DNA of 64,000 nt. Origin: Chryseobacterium sp. RU37D (lineage in GTDB: Bacteria > Bacteroidota > Bacteroidia > Flavobacteriales > Weeksellaceae). The position numbers and the translations under genes are program-made. This document shows, in pieces, positions 1-8,612 of this stretch (its first letter is position 1; every line of letters begins with the position of its first letter). The notes beneath the pieces are model-generated. The model was not told the DNA's origin. It was given only the letters and a program-made list of their open reading frames with translations, and made no database searches. Location: the NCBI RefSeq assembly GCF_900156075.1, contig NZ_FTMM01000014.1, positions 1 through 64,000 on the forward strand. Direction: 5' to 3'.

Positions 1-133
1 TACTGATGAGTTCCAGATTATTAGTTTTTTAAATTGCAATCCAAAATTGCTAATTTTCTTGGAACTTTTTTGTCTAAATAAGTTTAAACAACTTCATTAA
101 ATACCTGTTTTGTATTTAAAATTTTATAGCTTT

Positions 134-1438
134 TTATAGTGAAGATAAGATCTCAACCAATTTTTTAGTAAGGTTTCTTCTTGAGAACTGCTCAATATTT
201 TGTGTATTTTCAAGAAGATTCCCGTTTTTCCAAAGTTCAAATTTTTCAAGGATAAAACTTTTAATCGTTTCAGAATCATTGTAGCTAAAATGTTTTCCTG
301 CTTTAGTTTCATCAAGAATTTTAGCAACATCGGCCTTGTGCGGCCCAAACGAAATAATTTGCTTTCCTGTAGCCAGATATTCGAATATTTTTCCCGGGAT
401 AATTCCTTTTGAAGATTCATTTGGGAAGTTAGTGATTAATAAAAGCGAAGATTTCCACATTTCTTCCACGGCTTTATTATGAGAAAGGTAGCCCAAATTC
501 AGAATGTGATTTTTTAAAGCAGAATTCTCGATTTGATTTAAAATTTTATCGTCAATTCTTCCGGCAAATTTTAACCTGAAATGATCTGCAAAATCAGAGT
601 TTGTTTTTAATAGTTCATCTAATGCCTTCCAGAGATTTTCAGGATTTCTCAACTGCTCTAAAACACCGATGTAGCTAAGTGTGAAACTTTGAGAAGGGTT
701 TGAGGAGGGTTTGAGCGTATCAGTGTTTGAGTCGCTTTCATCAAAGCCGTTTGTGATGCAAACAGCGTTGGCTCCGTTTTTACGGAAATTTTCTGCGTCT
801 GTATAGCTTGTCGCCAATGTTACATCCGCATTTTTGAAGACCTCGCTTTCCAGATGGCGGTGTTTTTTGTCGGAGCTTTTGGTAAGTTTTAAATGTTTAT
901 AGTAAGAAATTTCCGTCCAGGGATCGCGAAAATCGGCAACCCATTTCAGAGTGGGAAGTATCTTTTTTAATCGTAAACCAATTAAATGCAGAGAATGCGG
1001 CGGTCCGGAAGTTACGACTAAATCAATTTTATTTTCTTTTAAATATTGCTTAAGAAATTTTGCGGAAGGCTTTACCCAAAAAACTCTTGCATCGGGTATG
1101 AAAAAATTTCCTCTTACCCAAATAGAAAGCTTTGATTTCCAGCTCTGATTTTTTCCTAGGTCAAACTGCCCGGCTTTGAATTTCTTATTGCTATTATTTA
1201 ATTTTTCTGCTAATTGATAAGGTTCCCAGATTTTAGTTTTTACAATTTCAATATCTTTTGGAACATCCTTCATTAAGCTTTCATCCAATAAAGGATAGCT
1301 TGGGTTTTCCGGGGTGTAAATTACCGGTTTCCATCCGAATTCCGGCAGATATTTTGAGAATTTCAGCCATCTTTGAACACCAGGACCTCCCGCGGGAGGC
1401 CAGTAGTAGGTGATGATTAATATTTTTTTTTGTTCCAT
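134..1438 (-). CDS. Glycosyltransferase, GT4-like (GT-B fold)
   Basis: A 434-residue soluble protein that looks like a family 4-type glycosyltransferase, which moves a sugar from a nucleotide-sugar donor to a glycan or lipid acceptor. The N-terminus has the glycine/proline-rich loop WPPAGGPGVQR (about residues 14-24) seen in GT-B acceptor domains. The C-terminal half has LSYIGVLEQLRNP and the donor-site-like stretch SSKGIIPGKIFEYLATGK, followed by a conserved-type glutamate/tyrosine pair. It is the last gene of a minus-strand group, 107 bp after the YfhO-like gene, which is itself thought to act in cell-envelope glycan or lipid work. The substrate cannot be told from sequence. Family assignment is firm; function is general only. 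Confidence 0.85.
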   Translation of the reverse strand: MEQKKILIITYYWPPAGGPGVQRWLKFSKYLPEFGWKPVIYTPENPSYPLLDESLMKDVPKDIEIVKTKIWEPYQLAEKLNNSNKKFKAGQFDLGKNQSWKSKLSIWVRGNFFIPDARVFWVKPSAKFLKQYLKENKIDLVVTSGPPHSLHLIGLRLKKILPTLKWVADFRDPWTEISYYKHLKLTKSSDKKHRHLESEVFKNADVTLATSYTDAENFRKNGANAVCITNGFDESDSNTDTLKPSSNPSQSFTLSYIGVLEQLRNPENLWKALDELLKTNSDFADHFRLKFAGRIDDKILNQIENSALKNHILNLGYLSHNKAVEEMWKSSLLLITNFPNESSKGIIPGKIFEYLATGKQIISFGPHKADVAKILDETKAGKHFSYNDSETIKSFILEKFELWKNGNLLENTQNIEQFSRRNLTKKLVEILSSL

Positions 1439-1465
1439 TAATTATAATGTAAACGATGTGTTCTT

Positions 1466-1535
1466 TTTGTCATTCCGTAGGAATCTAAGCAAAGTTTTTT
1501 AATATTTTTTATTATAATTTTGATTCTACGGAATG
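1466..1535. repeat. Intergenic inverted repeat with dispersed copy
   Basis: The arm CATTCCGTAGGAATC at 1471-1485 is matched in inverse orientation by GATTCTACGGAATG at 1522-1535 (one base shorter), so the RNA could fold into a hairpin with a loop of about 36 nt. The left arm with its flank (1466-1487) recurs exactly at 22269-22290. It lies between two minus-strand genes and has no T-run after the stem, so it looks more like a dispersed repeat than a terminator. Confidence 0.7.
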
Positions 1536-1545
1536 GCAAGCTGCG

Positions 1546-4083
1546 TTAAGTTTTTTCTACTAAAATTTCTTTCTTCTTATTTTTATTCATCCAAAAAATA
1601 CCAAAAGCACTTAACAAAATAAAAAATCCGAACGAAATAAGAGAAATCCATTTTCCTTTCTCAATGACTTCCGGCTCGAATATCATTCTTACGTGATGGC
1701 TTCCCGCAGGAACATGCACGGCACGCAGGAGATAATCTGCCTTGATATAAGGAACTTCTTTTTCGTCTACAAACACTTTCCAGCCGTGAGGATAATAAAT
1801 TTCAGAGAAAACGGCCAATTGTGGAGTTTTTGATTGTGATCTGAATTCAAGTTCGTTAGGTTGGTATTTTGTTAGATTAATAAATGCCATAGAATCTGCC
1901 TGAACGGGCTTTCCGTCAAAATATTTTTTATCAGAAGAGGCAATTACAGCTGTTTTTTTACTGTTAATCATACCAATTGCTTTAATTTCCTGATTAGGAG
2001 AGTCTACAAATTTCAGATCGCTTATAAACCATGCGTTTCCGTTTGCTTTCGGGTTCGGAATTGCCTGAGGCTGTTCCGGGCCGTCTACAACCCAGTATTT
2101 TGCATTCAGTAAATTCAAGATATTCGGAACTTTTACGGAATCCATTACCTGGAAATATTCATTGATAATATCATCATATCTTCTTAGTTTTACCGCGTGA
2201 TAACCTCCGATGGAAGATTTGAAGTAAGAAGTATTCGTCTCACTGAATGTCCCCAGAATATTGTTGAAAATACGATAGTGCGTTTTGTCTTTTTCAGCGA
2301 TCGTTTCTAATGTTTTATTAACGTTGACATTGGCTAAGACAGATTCCAGGCTTGGGTTTCCCTGTGTTTTTTCAGCAAGAAGATCAGAACTTTCGGTCTG
2401 AAAAGGGTTTTCTGCAAATATTTTATCAACATAATTATCATCATTTAGATAACGTTTGTTTACGGTCCAAAGATCAAATAAGCTTACCGCTCCGATTATG
2501 ATTAAAGCAATATTCTGATTTAATTTTTGCTTTAAACTTAAGAATAAAACACCGGCTGTAATGGCAACGTAAATGAACGCTTTAATGGCATCAGTCCTGA
2601 ACATTTTAAACCTTTCATCCACCAGGTAATCTAAGAGGAAAGGAGGAAGATAAGTTTTTTCGTTATCTGTATGAAAACCTAATAATGATTTTCCGAATAA
2701 TAAAAGAATTAATATTAATCCTAAAGTTCCACCGCCTACATATAGAAGAATTTTCTGTTTGTACTCCTGTGTAAGTTTTTCATCGGTAAAGAATCTGTAA
2801 AGCCCTATGATAGCTATTAAAGGGAATAATAGTTCCACGACAACGAGTATCGAAGAAGGAGCTCTGAATTTATTATAAAAAGGTACAAAATCAATAAAGA
2901 AATCTGAAAGCGACATGAAATTGCTTCCCCAAGCCAGTAAAATAGTTAAAATAGAAGCTCCTAAGATCCAGTAACGGTATTTTTTCCATGCAAAAAAGAA
3001 TCCTAAAATAGCAAGGAAACAGACGATTGCACCCTGATAAGCCGGTCCTGAAGTTCCGGGCTGGTCTCCCCAGTAGGTTAAGCTTCCGAATCCTTTGGAA
3101 ATTCTGTCATATTCAGCCTGAGAGCTTACATTTTCCTGAACCATCTCCTGGATTTTACCCATCATTTCCTTACCTTCCGGTTCCTGGCTTCCGCCGCCCA
3201 TTAATCTTGGGATGAAGAGGTTTAAGGTTTCCAGTTTTCCGTAGCTCCACATCAGCATGCTTTCCTTATCCATTCCTGAAGTTCCGCCGGTGTGGCTGTC
3301 GTTAGTCAAAATTTGTTTTCCACGAACGGTTTCTTTAATGTATTCAGAATTGGCCATGATTCTTTGGGAATTCATTCCAACTCCGATCAGACAAGATGTA
3401 GCAATAATTCCTGAAGAAATCAGGAAATGCTTCATCGGTGTCTTTTTCTGGATTGCTCTGATTAATTCAGACAAGAACAAAAATCCTAAAGCAAGGAAAA
3501 GATAATAGGTCATCTGCGGGTGGTTCGCGGCAATCTGAAGCCCCATAAACAGGGTAGTGACAATGAACCCCCAAATGTATTGTTTTCTGATATAAACCAA
3601 TAAAATTCCTGCTAACAGAGGGGCAAAATATTCAATAGTATTGATTTTACCGTTGTGTCCGGCAGCGAGGGCAATATAAAAATACGTTGAAAGCCCGAAG
3701 AAAGTTGCTCCTAATAAAGCGTACTTCCAGTTTCTTACGGCAACCATTCCCAAAAGGAAAAAGCCTGAGAAAAGCAGGAAAAAATAATTGACCGGCCTTG
3801 GAAGGAAATTAAGATTAGAATCGATTTTCTTGATGATATCCCCCTTAAACTGGCTTCCCATCTGATAAGTAGGCATCCCACCGAACATGGAATCACTCCA
3901 ATAGGTTTCTTTTCCGGTATCGGCTCTGTAGTCGAGAAGTTCTTTTGCGCCGCCTCGATACTGCACGATGTCATGCTGGAAAAGCTGTTTGCCTGTAAAA
4001 ACAGGAGTAGAATATAAAAATGCTAAAACTATAAATACAACTAGTGAAATTGCAATATAAATTAAGTTTTTATTTTTCGCCAT
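1546..4083 (-). CDS. YfhO-family polytopic membrane protein
   Basis: An 845-residue integral membrane protein of the YfhO family. The N-terminus has a transmembrane segment (IYIAISLVVFIVLAFLYS, about residues 7-24), then the loop HDIVQYRGGAKELLDYR, and many further hydrophobic helices to about residue 560. A large periplasmic domain follows and a final helix near residue 815 precedes a lysine-rich tail. The short charged HD...Q stretch after TM1 resembles the loop of GT-C glycosyltransferases, and Gram-positive YfhO proteins are needed for lipoteichoic acid glycosylation. The acceptor in Bacteroidota is unknown. Neighbours are a glycosyltransferase downstream and a DUF4834 protein upstream (22 bp gap), suggesting one transcript. 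Confidence 0.88.
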   Translation of the reverse strand: MAKNKNLIYIAISLVVFIVLAFLYSTPVFTGKQLFQHDIVQYRGGAKELLDYRADTGKETYWSDSMFGGMPTYQMGSQFKGDIIKKIDSNLNFLPRPVNYFFLLFSGFFLLGMVAVRNWKYALLGATFFGLSTYFYIALAAGHNGKINTIEYFAPLLAGILLVYIRKQYIWGFIVTTLFMGLQIAANHPQMTYYLFLALGFLFLSELIRAIQKKTPMKHFLISSGIIATSCLIGVGMNSQRIMANSEYIKETVRGKQILTNDSHTGGTSGMDKESMLMWSYGKLETLNLFIPRLMGGGSQEPEGKEMMGKIQEMVQENVSSQAEYDRISKGFGSLTYWGDQPGTSGPAYQGAIVCFLAILGFFFAWKKYRYWILGASILTILLAWGSNFMSLSDFFIDFVPFYNKFRAPSSILVVVELLFPLIAIIGLYRFFTDEKLTQEYKQKILLYVGGGTLGLILILLLFGKSLLGFHTDNEKTYLPPFLLDYLVDERFKMFRTDAIKAFIYVAITAGVLFLSLKQKLNQNIALIIIGAVSLFDLWTVNKRYLNDDNYVDKIFAENPFQTESSDLLAEKTQGNPSLESVLANVNVNKTLETIAEKDKTHYRIFNNILGTFSETNTSYFKSSIGGYHAVKLRRYDDIINEYFQVMDSVKVPNILNLLNAKYWVVDGPEQPQAIPNPKANGNAWFISDLKFVDSPNQEIKAIGMINSKKTAVIASSDKKYFDGKPVQADSMAFINLTKYQPNELEFRSQSKTPQLAVFSEIYYPHGWKVFVDEKEVPYIKADYLLRAVHVPAGSHHVRMIFEPEVIEKGKWISLISFGFFILLSAFGIFWMNKNKKKEILVEKT

Positions 4084-4105
4084 GCTGATGGTTATTATCT
4101 TTATT

Positions 4106-4333
4106 TTATCTTTTGTCGTTAGTTTCTTTTACCTCTTCATAATCAATGGTTTCTGCATCCCAATTGATTTTTTTCTTCGTATTATTTGAGTTTTTAAGAT
4201 CCTGCTGCTGTCTATTTTCCTGTCTGTTGTTAAACATATAACTGTAGAACGTTTTAAAGAAAATCCTCTTCAAAATATTCCATACAAAATAGATGATAAT
4301 CGTTGCGAGTACGAACTCAAAAATATACTTCAT
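4106..4333 (-). CDS. DUF4834 family small membrane protein
   Basis: A 75-residue protein of the DUF4834 type found in Flavobacteriia. It has one N-terminal membrane segment (FEFVLATIIIYFVWNILK, about residues 5-22), a short basic/aromatic stretch, then a polar N/Q/K-rich linker and an acidic end with the motif WDAETIDYEEVKE (about residues 59-71). The ending is conserved in the family; its role is unknown. It sits 22 bp upstream of the YfhO-like gene on the same strand, so the two are probably co-transcribed. No function is proposed. Confidence 0.8.
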   Translation of the reverse strand: MKYIFEFVLATIIIYFVWNILKRIFFKTFYSYMFNNRQENRQQQDLKNSNNTKKKINWDAETIDYEEVKETNDKR

Positions 4334-4435
4334 AATTTATAAATGTTTAAAGTTTAAGGTTTTATGTTTAGGGTTTATTGTTAATTATTTAAACTTATGA
4401 ACTCCAAACACTCCAACACTCAACCCTTTTACTCC

Positions 4436-5488
4436 TTACTTCGCCGAAGGATTTACCATTACAGAAGAATTGGAAACACTTTTCATAGACTGGGATTGCT
4501 TTCCGTCTGAAATAGTTTCGATCTGAGTGGTTACCACTTTAATGTTCTGATTGGTGATCCATCCTGTATTTTGGTCGAACTTTATTGTTCCGTTCTGTGC
4601 AAGCTCGCTGCTAAGGCTGTGTGTGATTTCACCTTGCTTTTGCTTATCCGTTTTTTTAGGAATTCCGCCTGTTACGCCAATTTCCGCAACACCGTTTCCT
4701 ACACTTTTTAAAATATAATTTGAAGTTACTTTAATTTTTCCGCCAGCGTCGGCATTTTCCGTGTTTGTCCATTTTTCACCGATTTTTACTCCTTTTTTAG
4801 GAATAATCGTTAAATTTTTATTGAACTGATCTTTCAAAACCTTTTCATTAAACGATTCCTTAAGGCTGGCCAATACACTTTCTTTTTCGTTTTTATCCTT
4901 AAGAATGGTTCCGATAGAACTTAAAACCTTATTATAAACTGCGTCAAAACCTGTAATGGAGATTACGTTTCCTTTTGTATCCATTTTCATATTTAACTTG
5001 TTTCCGGTCAAAGCTTTATTGATGTTCCAGATCATTTTCAAGTCATTTTCCTTTGGTATAGACTGTTTTGTATCTACAACAATTGTTTTTCCCTGTGAGG
5101 TTTGGGAGTTTCTTTTTGCAATAAGGTTCAAAGTGATGTCATATACATTTCCTTTGATATCATTCACTGTGAAAGACATTTCATCCGTAGATTCGCTTGT
5201 TCCGTTCATTGTTTTTCCCTGAGGATCCGTCATTGTTTTGGTGTCTCTCTGATACGTTGTCAAAGGATAAGTTTTTCCTTTTTCTAATTTAAAATTCTGT
5301 GTATAAATCCCCGCAGAATCTTTAATTGCAGGATTTTCAGCAACTTTTGCCACAGAATCCGCCGGAACTTCGACAGTGATTGTTTTTCCTGTTTTCGGAT
5401 CTACTTTTGTAATTTTTGCGGTTTCTTTTTTATTACATGAAACTAATACTATCGTTGAGATCAGCGCTAATGCTGCTATGTTTTTCAT
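4436..5488 (-). CDS. DUF6263 family lipoprotein
   Basis: A 350-residue exported lipoprotein. The signal peptide runs MKNIAALALISTIVLVSC, with the lipobox cysteine at residue 18, followed by an N/K/E-rich start of the mature protein. The body is beta-rich, with a repeated pattern of short T/K-rich strands (for example ITLNLIAKRNSQT and the KTIVVDTKQS segment), as in the DUF6263 family. No catalytic motif is visible. It is predicted to sit in the outer or inner membrane facing the periplasm. It lies 25 bp downstream of rlmB, so it may share that transcript, although the functional link is not obvious. Confidence 0.8.
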   Translation of the reverse strand: MKNIAALALISTIVLVSCNKKETAKITKVDPKTGKTITVEVPADSVAKVAENPAIKDSAGIYTQNFKLEKGKTYPLTTYQRDTKTMTDPQGKTMNGTSESTDEMSFTVNDIKGNVYDITLNLIAKRNSQTSQGKTIVVDTKQSIPKENDLKMIWNINKALTGNKLNMKMDTKGNVISITGFDAVYNKVLSSIGTILKDKNEKESVLASLKESFNEKVLKDQFNKNLTIIPKKGVKIGEKWTNTENADAGGKIKVTSNYILKSVGNGVAEIGVTGGIPKKTDKQKQGEITHSLSSELAQNGTIKFDQNTGWITNQNIKVVTTQIETISDGKQSQSMKSVSNSSVMVNPSAK

Positions 5489-5513
5489 TGTTTAAAATTT
5501 TAATGTTATCGAA

Positions 5514-6266
5514 TTAATTATTTTTCATAATTTTCTGTCTTACAGCTTCATACAGAATGGCGCCACAGGCTACAGAAACATTTAAAGATTGTGTTTTTCC
5601 TTCAATAGGAAGTTTTATTTTTTCGTCTGAATGATGCAGAACTTCTTTAGAAATACCGGTTTCCTCATTTCCCATAACGATGGCGCAAGGTTCTGTAAAA
5701 TCTACATCATAGATCATTTTTTCTGCTTTTTCGCTCGCTGCATATACAGAAATCCCGCTTTGCTGAAGGAAATCTACAACATGAGCCAAGTTGTTTTCTT
5801 TACAGATTTTCACATTGTAAAGCGCTCCGGCAGAAGTTTTTATCGCATCAGAATTAATCGGTGCAGCGCCTTTTTCAGGGATGATCACGGCGTCAACTCC
5901 TACACATTCAGCAGTTCTGCAGATCGCCCCGAAATTTCGAACGTCTGTCAATCGGTCCAAAATCAATAAAAATGGAGTTTTTCCCTCTTCAAATAATTGA
6001 GGCACAATATCTTCCACCTTATGAAACGGAACATCAGATATGAAAGCCACCACACCCTGATGGTTTTTTCTTGTAAAACGATTGAGCTTTTCAACCGGAA
6101 CATAATTGGGACGGATTTTATTTTTAGCTAAAATTGCCTTTAGTTCAGCATAAATAGGGCCTTGCAGCGCATTCTGCACAAACACCTTGTCAATTGTTTT
6201 TCCCGCTTCAATAGCTTCAATCACGGGACGCAGCCCGAAAATAAAATCGTCTTTTTTATCTGTCAT
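5514..6266 (-). CDS. rlmB: 23S rRNA (guanosine-2'-O-)-methyltransferase RlmB
   Basis: A 250-residue SpoU/TrmH-family (SPOUT) methyltransferase that in E. coli 2'-O-methylates G2251 of 23S rRNA using S-adenosylmethionine. The N-terminal substrate-binding domain is recognisable from FGLRPVIEAIEAGK (about residues 10-23) and KLNRFTRKNHQGVVA. The catalytic domain has all three SPOUT motifs: motif 1 DRLTDVRNFGAICRTAE (the NFGAICRTAE part holds the catalytic Arg), motif 2 IVMGNEETGIS, and motif 3 KLPIEGKTQSLNVSVA, which forms the knot. Length matches the family. TrmH-like tRNA enzymes share the motifs, but the N-terminal domain favours RlmB. Confidence 0.92.
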   Translation of the reverse strand: MTDKKDDFIFGLRPVIEAIEAGKTIDKVFVQNALQGPIYAELKAILAKNKIRPNYVPVEKLNRFTRKNHQGVVAFISDVPFHKVEDIVPQLFEEGKTPFLLILDRLTDVRNFGAICRTAECVGVDAVIIPEKGAAPINSDAIKTSAGALYNVKICKENNLAHVVDFLQQSGISVYAASEKAEKMIYDVDFTEPCAIVMGNEETGISKEVLHHSDEKIKLPIEGKTQSLNVSVACGAILYEAVRQKIMKNN

Positions 6267-6379
6267 TTTAATAATTTAAATAGTAAATTGTCAAATGTCA
6301 ATTTTACTTTGTAAGTCAATTGATTATGTTGAAATTCATTTTTTCTTCATTGACTTGCGAAGCAAAATTCACCTTTTAA

Positions 6380-6853
6380 CTATCTTCCTTTTTCTCCTAA
6401 AATTGCTCTTTTCTGTGCCAGTGCATAGCCATAATGCAAGCTCTCGTGCATATTATTGAAAATAATTGCATCCTGAATACTTTTCAGATCCATCCCAAAG
6501 CTTGTAGTGTAGGGCGTGTAGTCTGAAAAGAAATCGCTGTCATAATCTTTCATTAAAATTTTCGATGTCTCCACTAATAAAAATTCGAGATCTTCTACTT
6601 CTGATTTTTGCACATCCAAGTTGGGAAGCGTGCCTTTTTTATAGGTTTCAACCCAGTATTTATCAATTCTGAAAGGATTTCCACTAAGGTAATAATGCAA
6701 AAGCTGCTGGGTAGCAACGGTATGCGCAATATTCCAGTAAAGATTATTATTGAAACCATCCGGAATCAGCAAAAGGTCTTCATGAGAAGTGTTTTGCAAG
6801 ATTTCTAAGAGATTCTTCCGTACTTGCCTGTGAGCTTGAAAATGATAATTCAT
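6380..6853 (-). CDS. DinB-family protein
   Basis: A 157-residue protein with the four-helix DinB fold. Three potential metal-ligand histidines are visible in the usual places: IAHTVATQQLLH (near residue 48) and the C-terminal NMHESLHYGYALAQKR (near residues 134-140). The family includes metal-dependent thiol-linked enzymes such as bacillithiol transferases and mycothiol-dependent isomerases, but most members have no known reaction. It is the first gene of the minus-strand group and is separated from rlmB by 113 bp, so it may be transcribed on its own. Confidence 0.8.
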   Translation of the reverse strand: MNYHFQAHRQVRKNLLEILQNTSHEDLLLIPDGFNNNLYWNIAHTVATQQLLHYYLSGNPFRIDKYWVETYKKGTLPNLDVQKSEVEDLEFLLVETSKILMKDYDSDFFSDYTPYTTSFGMDLKSIQDAIIFNNMHESLHYGYALAQKRAILGEKGR

Positions 6854-6995
6854 TTTGCAGAAATTTTAATCACCAAAAATAGTTTAATAAACTGTAAATG
6901 ACAATTTTTAAACGCCGGATTAAAGCAAAATTTATATATTTTTATGAAAAATATTTATAATCATATTGAGTTTTAAGGTTTATTCTATTCTGAAT

Positions 6996-7066
6996 CTTGC
7001 ATTAATGCTGGAATATTTAACAAACTTTAACTCAAATATGGCATTTTTTATGTTGATTAATGCAAG
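6996..7066. promoter_or_regulatory. 11-bp inverted repeat upstream of the Bat operon
   Basis: CTTGCATTAAT at 6996-7006 and its exact reverse complement ATTAATGCAAG at 7056-7066 are 49 bp apart, 39-109 bp before the moxR start. Within the left arm GCATTAATGC is itself palindromic. This could be a regulator binding site or a folded leader; no factor can be named. Confidence 0.4.
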
Positions 7067-7104
7067 TATTTATTGGAAATTTACCCATTATTTTAATTTA
7101 AGCT

Positions 7105-8109
7105 ATGTCAGAGATAAATCAAGCTGAAGACATTCGTCAATTGACGGAGCAGGTAAAAGAAGCAAATTACTTTTTTTCTCTTCTGAGACAGGAAATCAAT
7201 AAAGTCATTATCGGGCAGGAATATATGATAGACCGACTTCTCATAGGTCTTTTGGGGAATGGCCACATTCTTTTGGAAGGGGTTCCGGGATTAGCCAAAA
7301 CACTGGCAATAAAAACACTTGCAAATGCCGTTCATGGTGAGTTCTCAAGAATTCAGTTTACCCCGGACTTGCTTCCTGCAGATGTCGTGGGAACCATGAT
7401 TTATAATGTGAAGGACAATGATTTTTCCATCAAAAGAGGTCCTGTTTTTGCCAATTTTGTGCTGGCAGATGAGATCAACCGTGCTCCTGCAAAAGTACAG
7501 TCTGCCTTATTGGAGGTGATGCAGGAAAAGCAGGTGACCATCGGCGATGAAACCATGCAGCTTCCAAAACCGTTTCTGGTGCTGGCAACACAAAACCCGA
7601 TCGACCAGGAAGGTACATATCTTTTACCGGAAGCACAAAGCGACCGTTTTATGCTAAAATGCACCGTTGATTATCCTAAATTTGAAGATGAAAGAACGGT
7701 AATGAGAATGGTTTCTACTTCCCATCAGCCAGCAGTAAAGCCGGTAATCTCTCTTGAACATATCGTCGAAGCAAAGAAATTGATCAATCAGATCTATCTT
7801 GACGAAAAAATTGAAAAATATATCCTGGATATGGTTTTTGCAACCCGTTTCCCGGAAAATTACGGTCTTTCTGAGCTTAAAAATTATATTGGTTTTGGTG
7901 CTTCTCCAAGGGCATCGATTAACCTGGCTATAGCTTCAAGGGCGTACGCCTTCTTAAAGGGAAGGGCTTTTGTGATTCCTGAGGATGTAAAAGAATTGGC
8001 GAAAGATGTGTTGAGACACAGAATTGGTCTAACTTTCGAAGCTGAGGCAGAAGAAGTTTCATCAGAAGAAATTATCAACAGAATTTTAGCGAAAATCCAG
8101 GCTCCGTAA
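7105..8109 (+). CDS. moxR: MoxR-family AAA+ ATPase
   Basis: A 334-residue MoxR-type AAA+ ATPase, a chaperone thought to act with von Willebrand factor A (VWA) proteins. Walker A is GVPGLAKT (residues 59-66) and Walker B is LADEINRAP (about 120-128). Sensor-type residues in LATQNPIDQEGTYLLPEAQSDRF and the C-terminal lid with GASPRASI are present. It is the first gene of an eight-gene plus-strand run and overlaps the next start by one base (TAATG). In Bacteroides, the matching Bat genes contribute to aerotolerance, but in Flavobacteriia the role is inferred by homology. Confidence 0.92.
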   Translation: MSEINQAEDIRQLTEQVKEANYFFSLLRQEINKVIIGQEYMIDRLLIGLLGNGHILLEGVPGLAKTLAIKTLANAVHGEFSRIQFTPDLLPADVVGTMIYNVKDNDFSIKRGPVFANFVLADEINRAPAKVQSALLEVMQEKQVTIGDETMQLPKPFLVLATQNPIDQEGTYLLPEAQSDRFMLKCTVDYPKFEDERTVMRMVSTSHQPAVKPVISLEHIVEAKKLINQIYLDEKIEKYILDMVFATRFPENYGLSELKNYIGFGASPRASINLAIASRAYAFLKGRAFVIPEDVKELAKDVLRHRIGLTFEAEAEEVSSEEIINRILAKIQAP

Positions 8110-8561
8110 TGAGTGAAGTGGTGATTAGAAAAGCGGTTCGGGAGGATTGCGCTTCAATGCTGGAGTTAATCAAAGAATTGGCTGATTATGAAAAGGCTTT
8201 GCACGAAGTTACTTTAACTTTAGAACAATTTATTGAAGATGGATTCGGAAAATCGCCCGTTTGGGGAGCTTTCGTTGCGGAATTTAATGAAGAAATTGTT
8301 GGGATTTCCTTGTATTACAACAGATATTCAACATGGAAGGGAAGAAGATTGTATCTGGAAGACCTGGTGGTGACGGAAAAGCTAAGAGGAAAGCAGATCG
8401 GTAAGAAGTTATTTGATGCAACGCTGGAATACGGAAAATCCAATCAATACAGCGGCATGGTTTTGCAGGTATTGAACTGGAACGAGCCGGCCATTAATTT
8501 CTATAAAAAATATAACCCGAAATTTGATGATGAATGGTTTAATGTGTCTGTGGAGTTTTAA
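8109..8561 (+). CDS. GNAT N-acetyltransferase (SSAT-like)
   Basis: A 150-residue GCN5-related acetyltransferase. Motif A for acetyl-CoA binding is visible as RGKQIGKKL (residues 93-101), preceded by the beta-strand LYLEDLVV. That LYLEDL pattern, together with NWNEPAINFYKKY near the C-terminus, resembles the diamine/spermidine acetyltransferase branch, but the substrate is not certain. The gene starts inside the moxR stop codon (TAATG), so its translation is coupled to moxR. An acetyltransferase is not one of the usual Bat components; it is placed between the ATPase and the DUF58 gene. Confidence 0.87.
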   Translation: MSEVVIRKAVREDCASMLELIKELADYEKALHEVTLTLEQFIEDGFGKSPVWGAFVAEFNEEIVGISLYYNRYSTWKGRRLYLEDLVVTEKLRGKQIGKKLFDATLEYGKSNQYSGMVLQVLNWNEPAINFYKKYNPKFDDEWFNVSVEF

Positions 8562-8612
8562 ATTAGTTATGAGTTATGACCTGCAAGCTGTAATCTAAAA
8601 TCTATTACCTAA

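Noticed and set aside
1-133. Possible 3' end of an upstream gene
   Set aside because: No open frame with protein-like composition was seen; it reads as AT-rich intergenic DNA.
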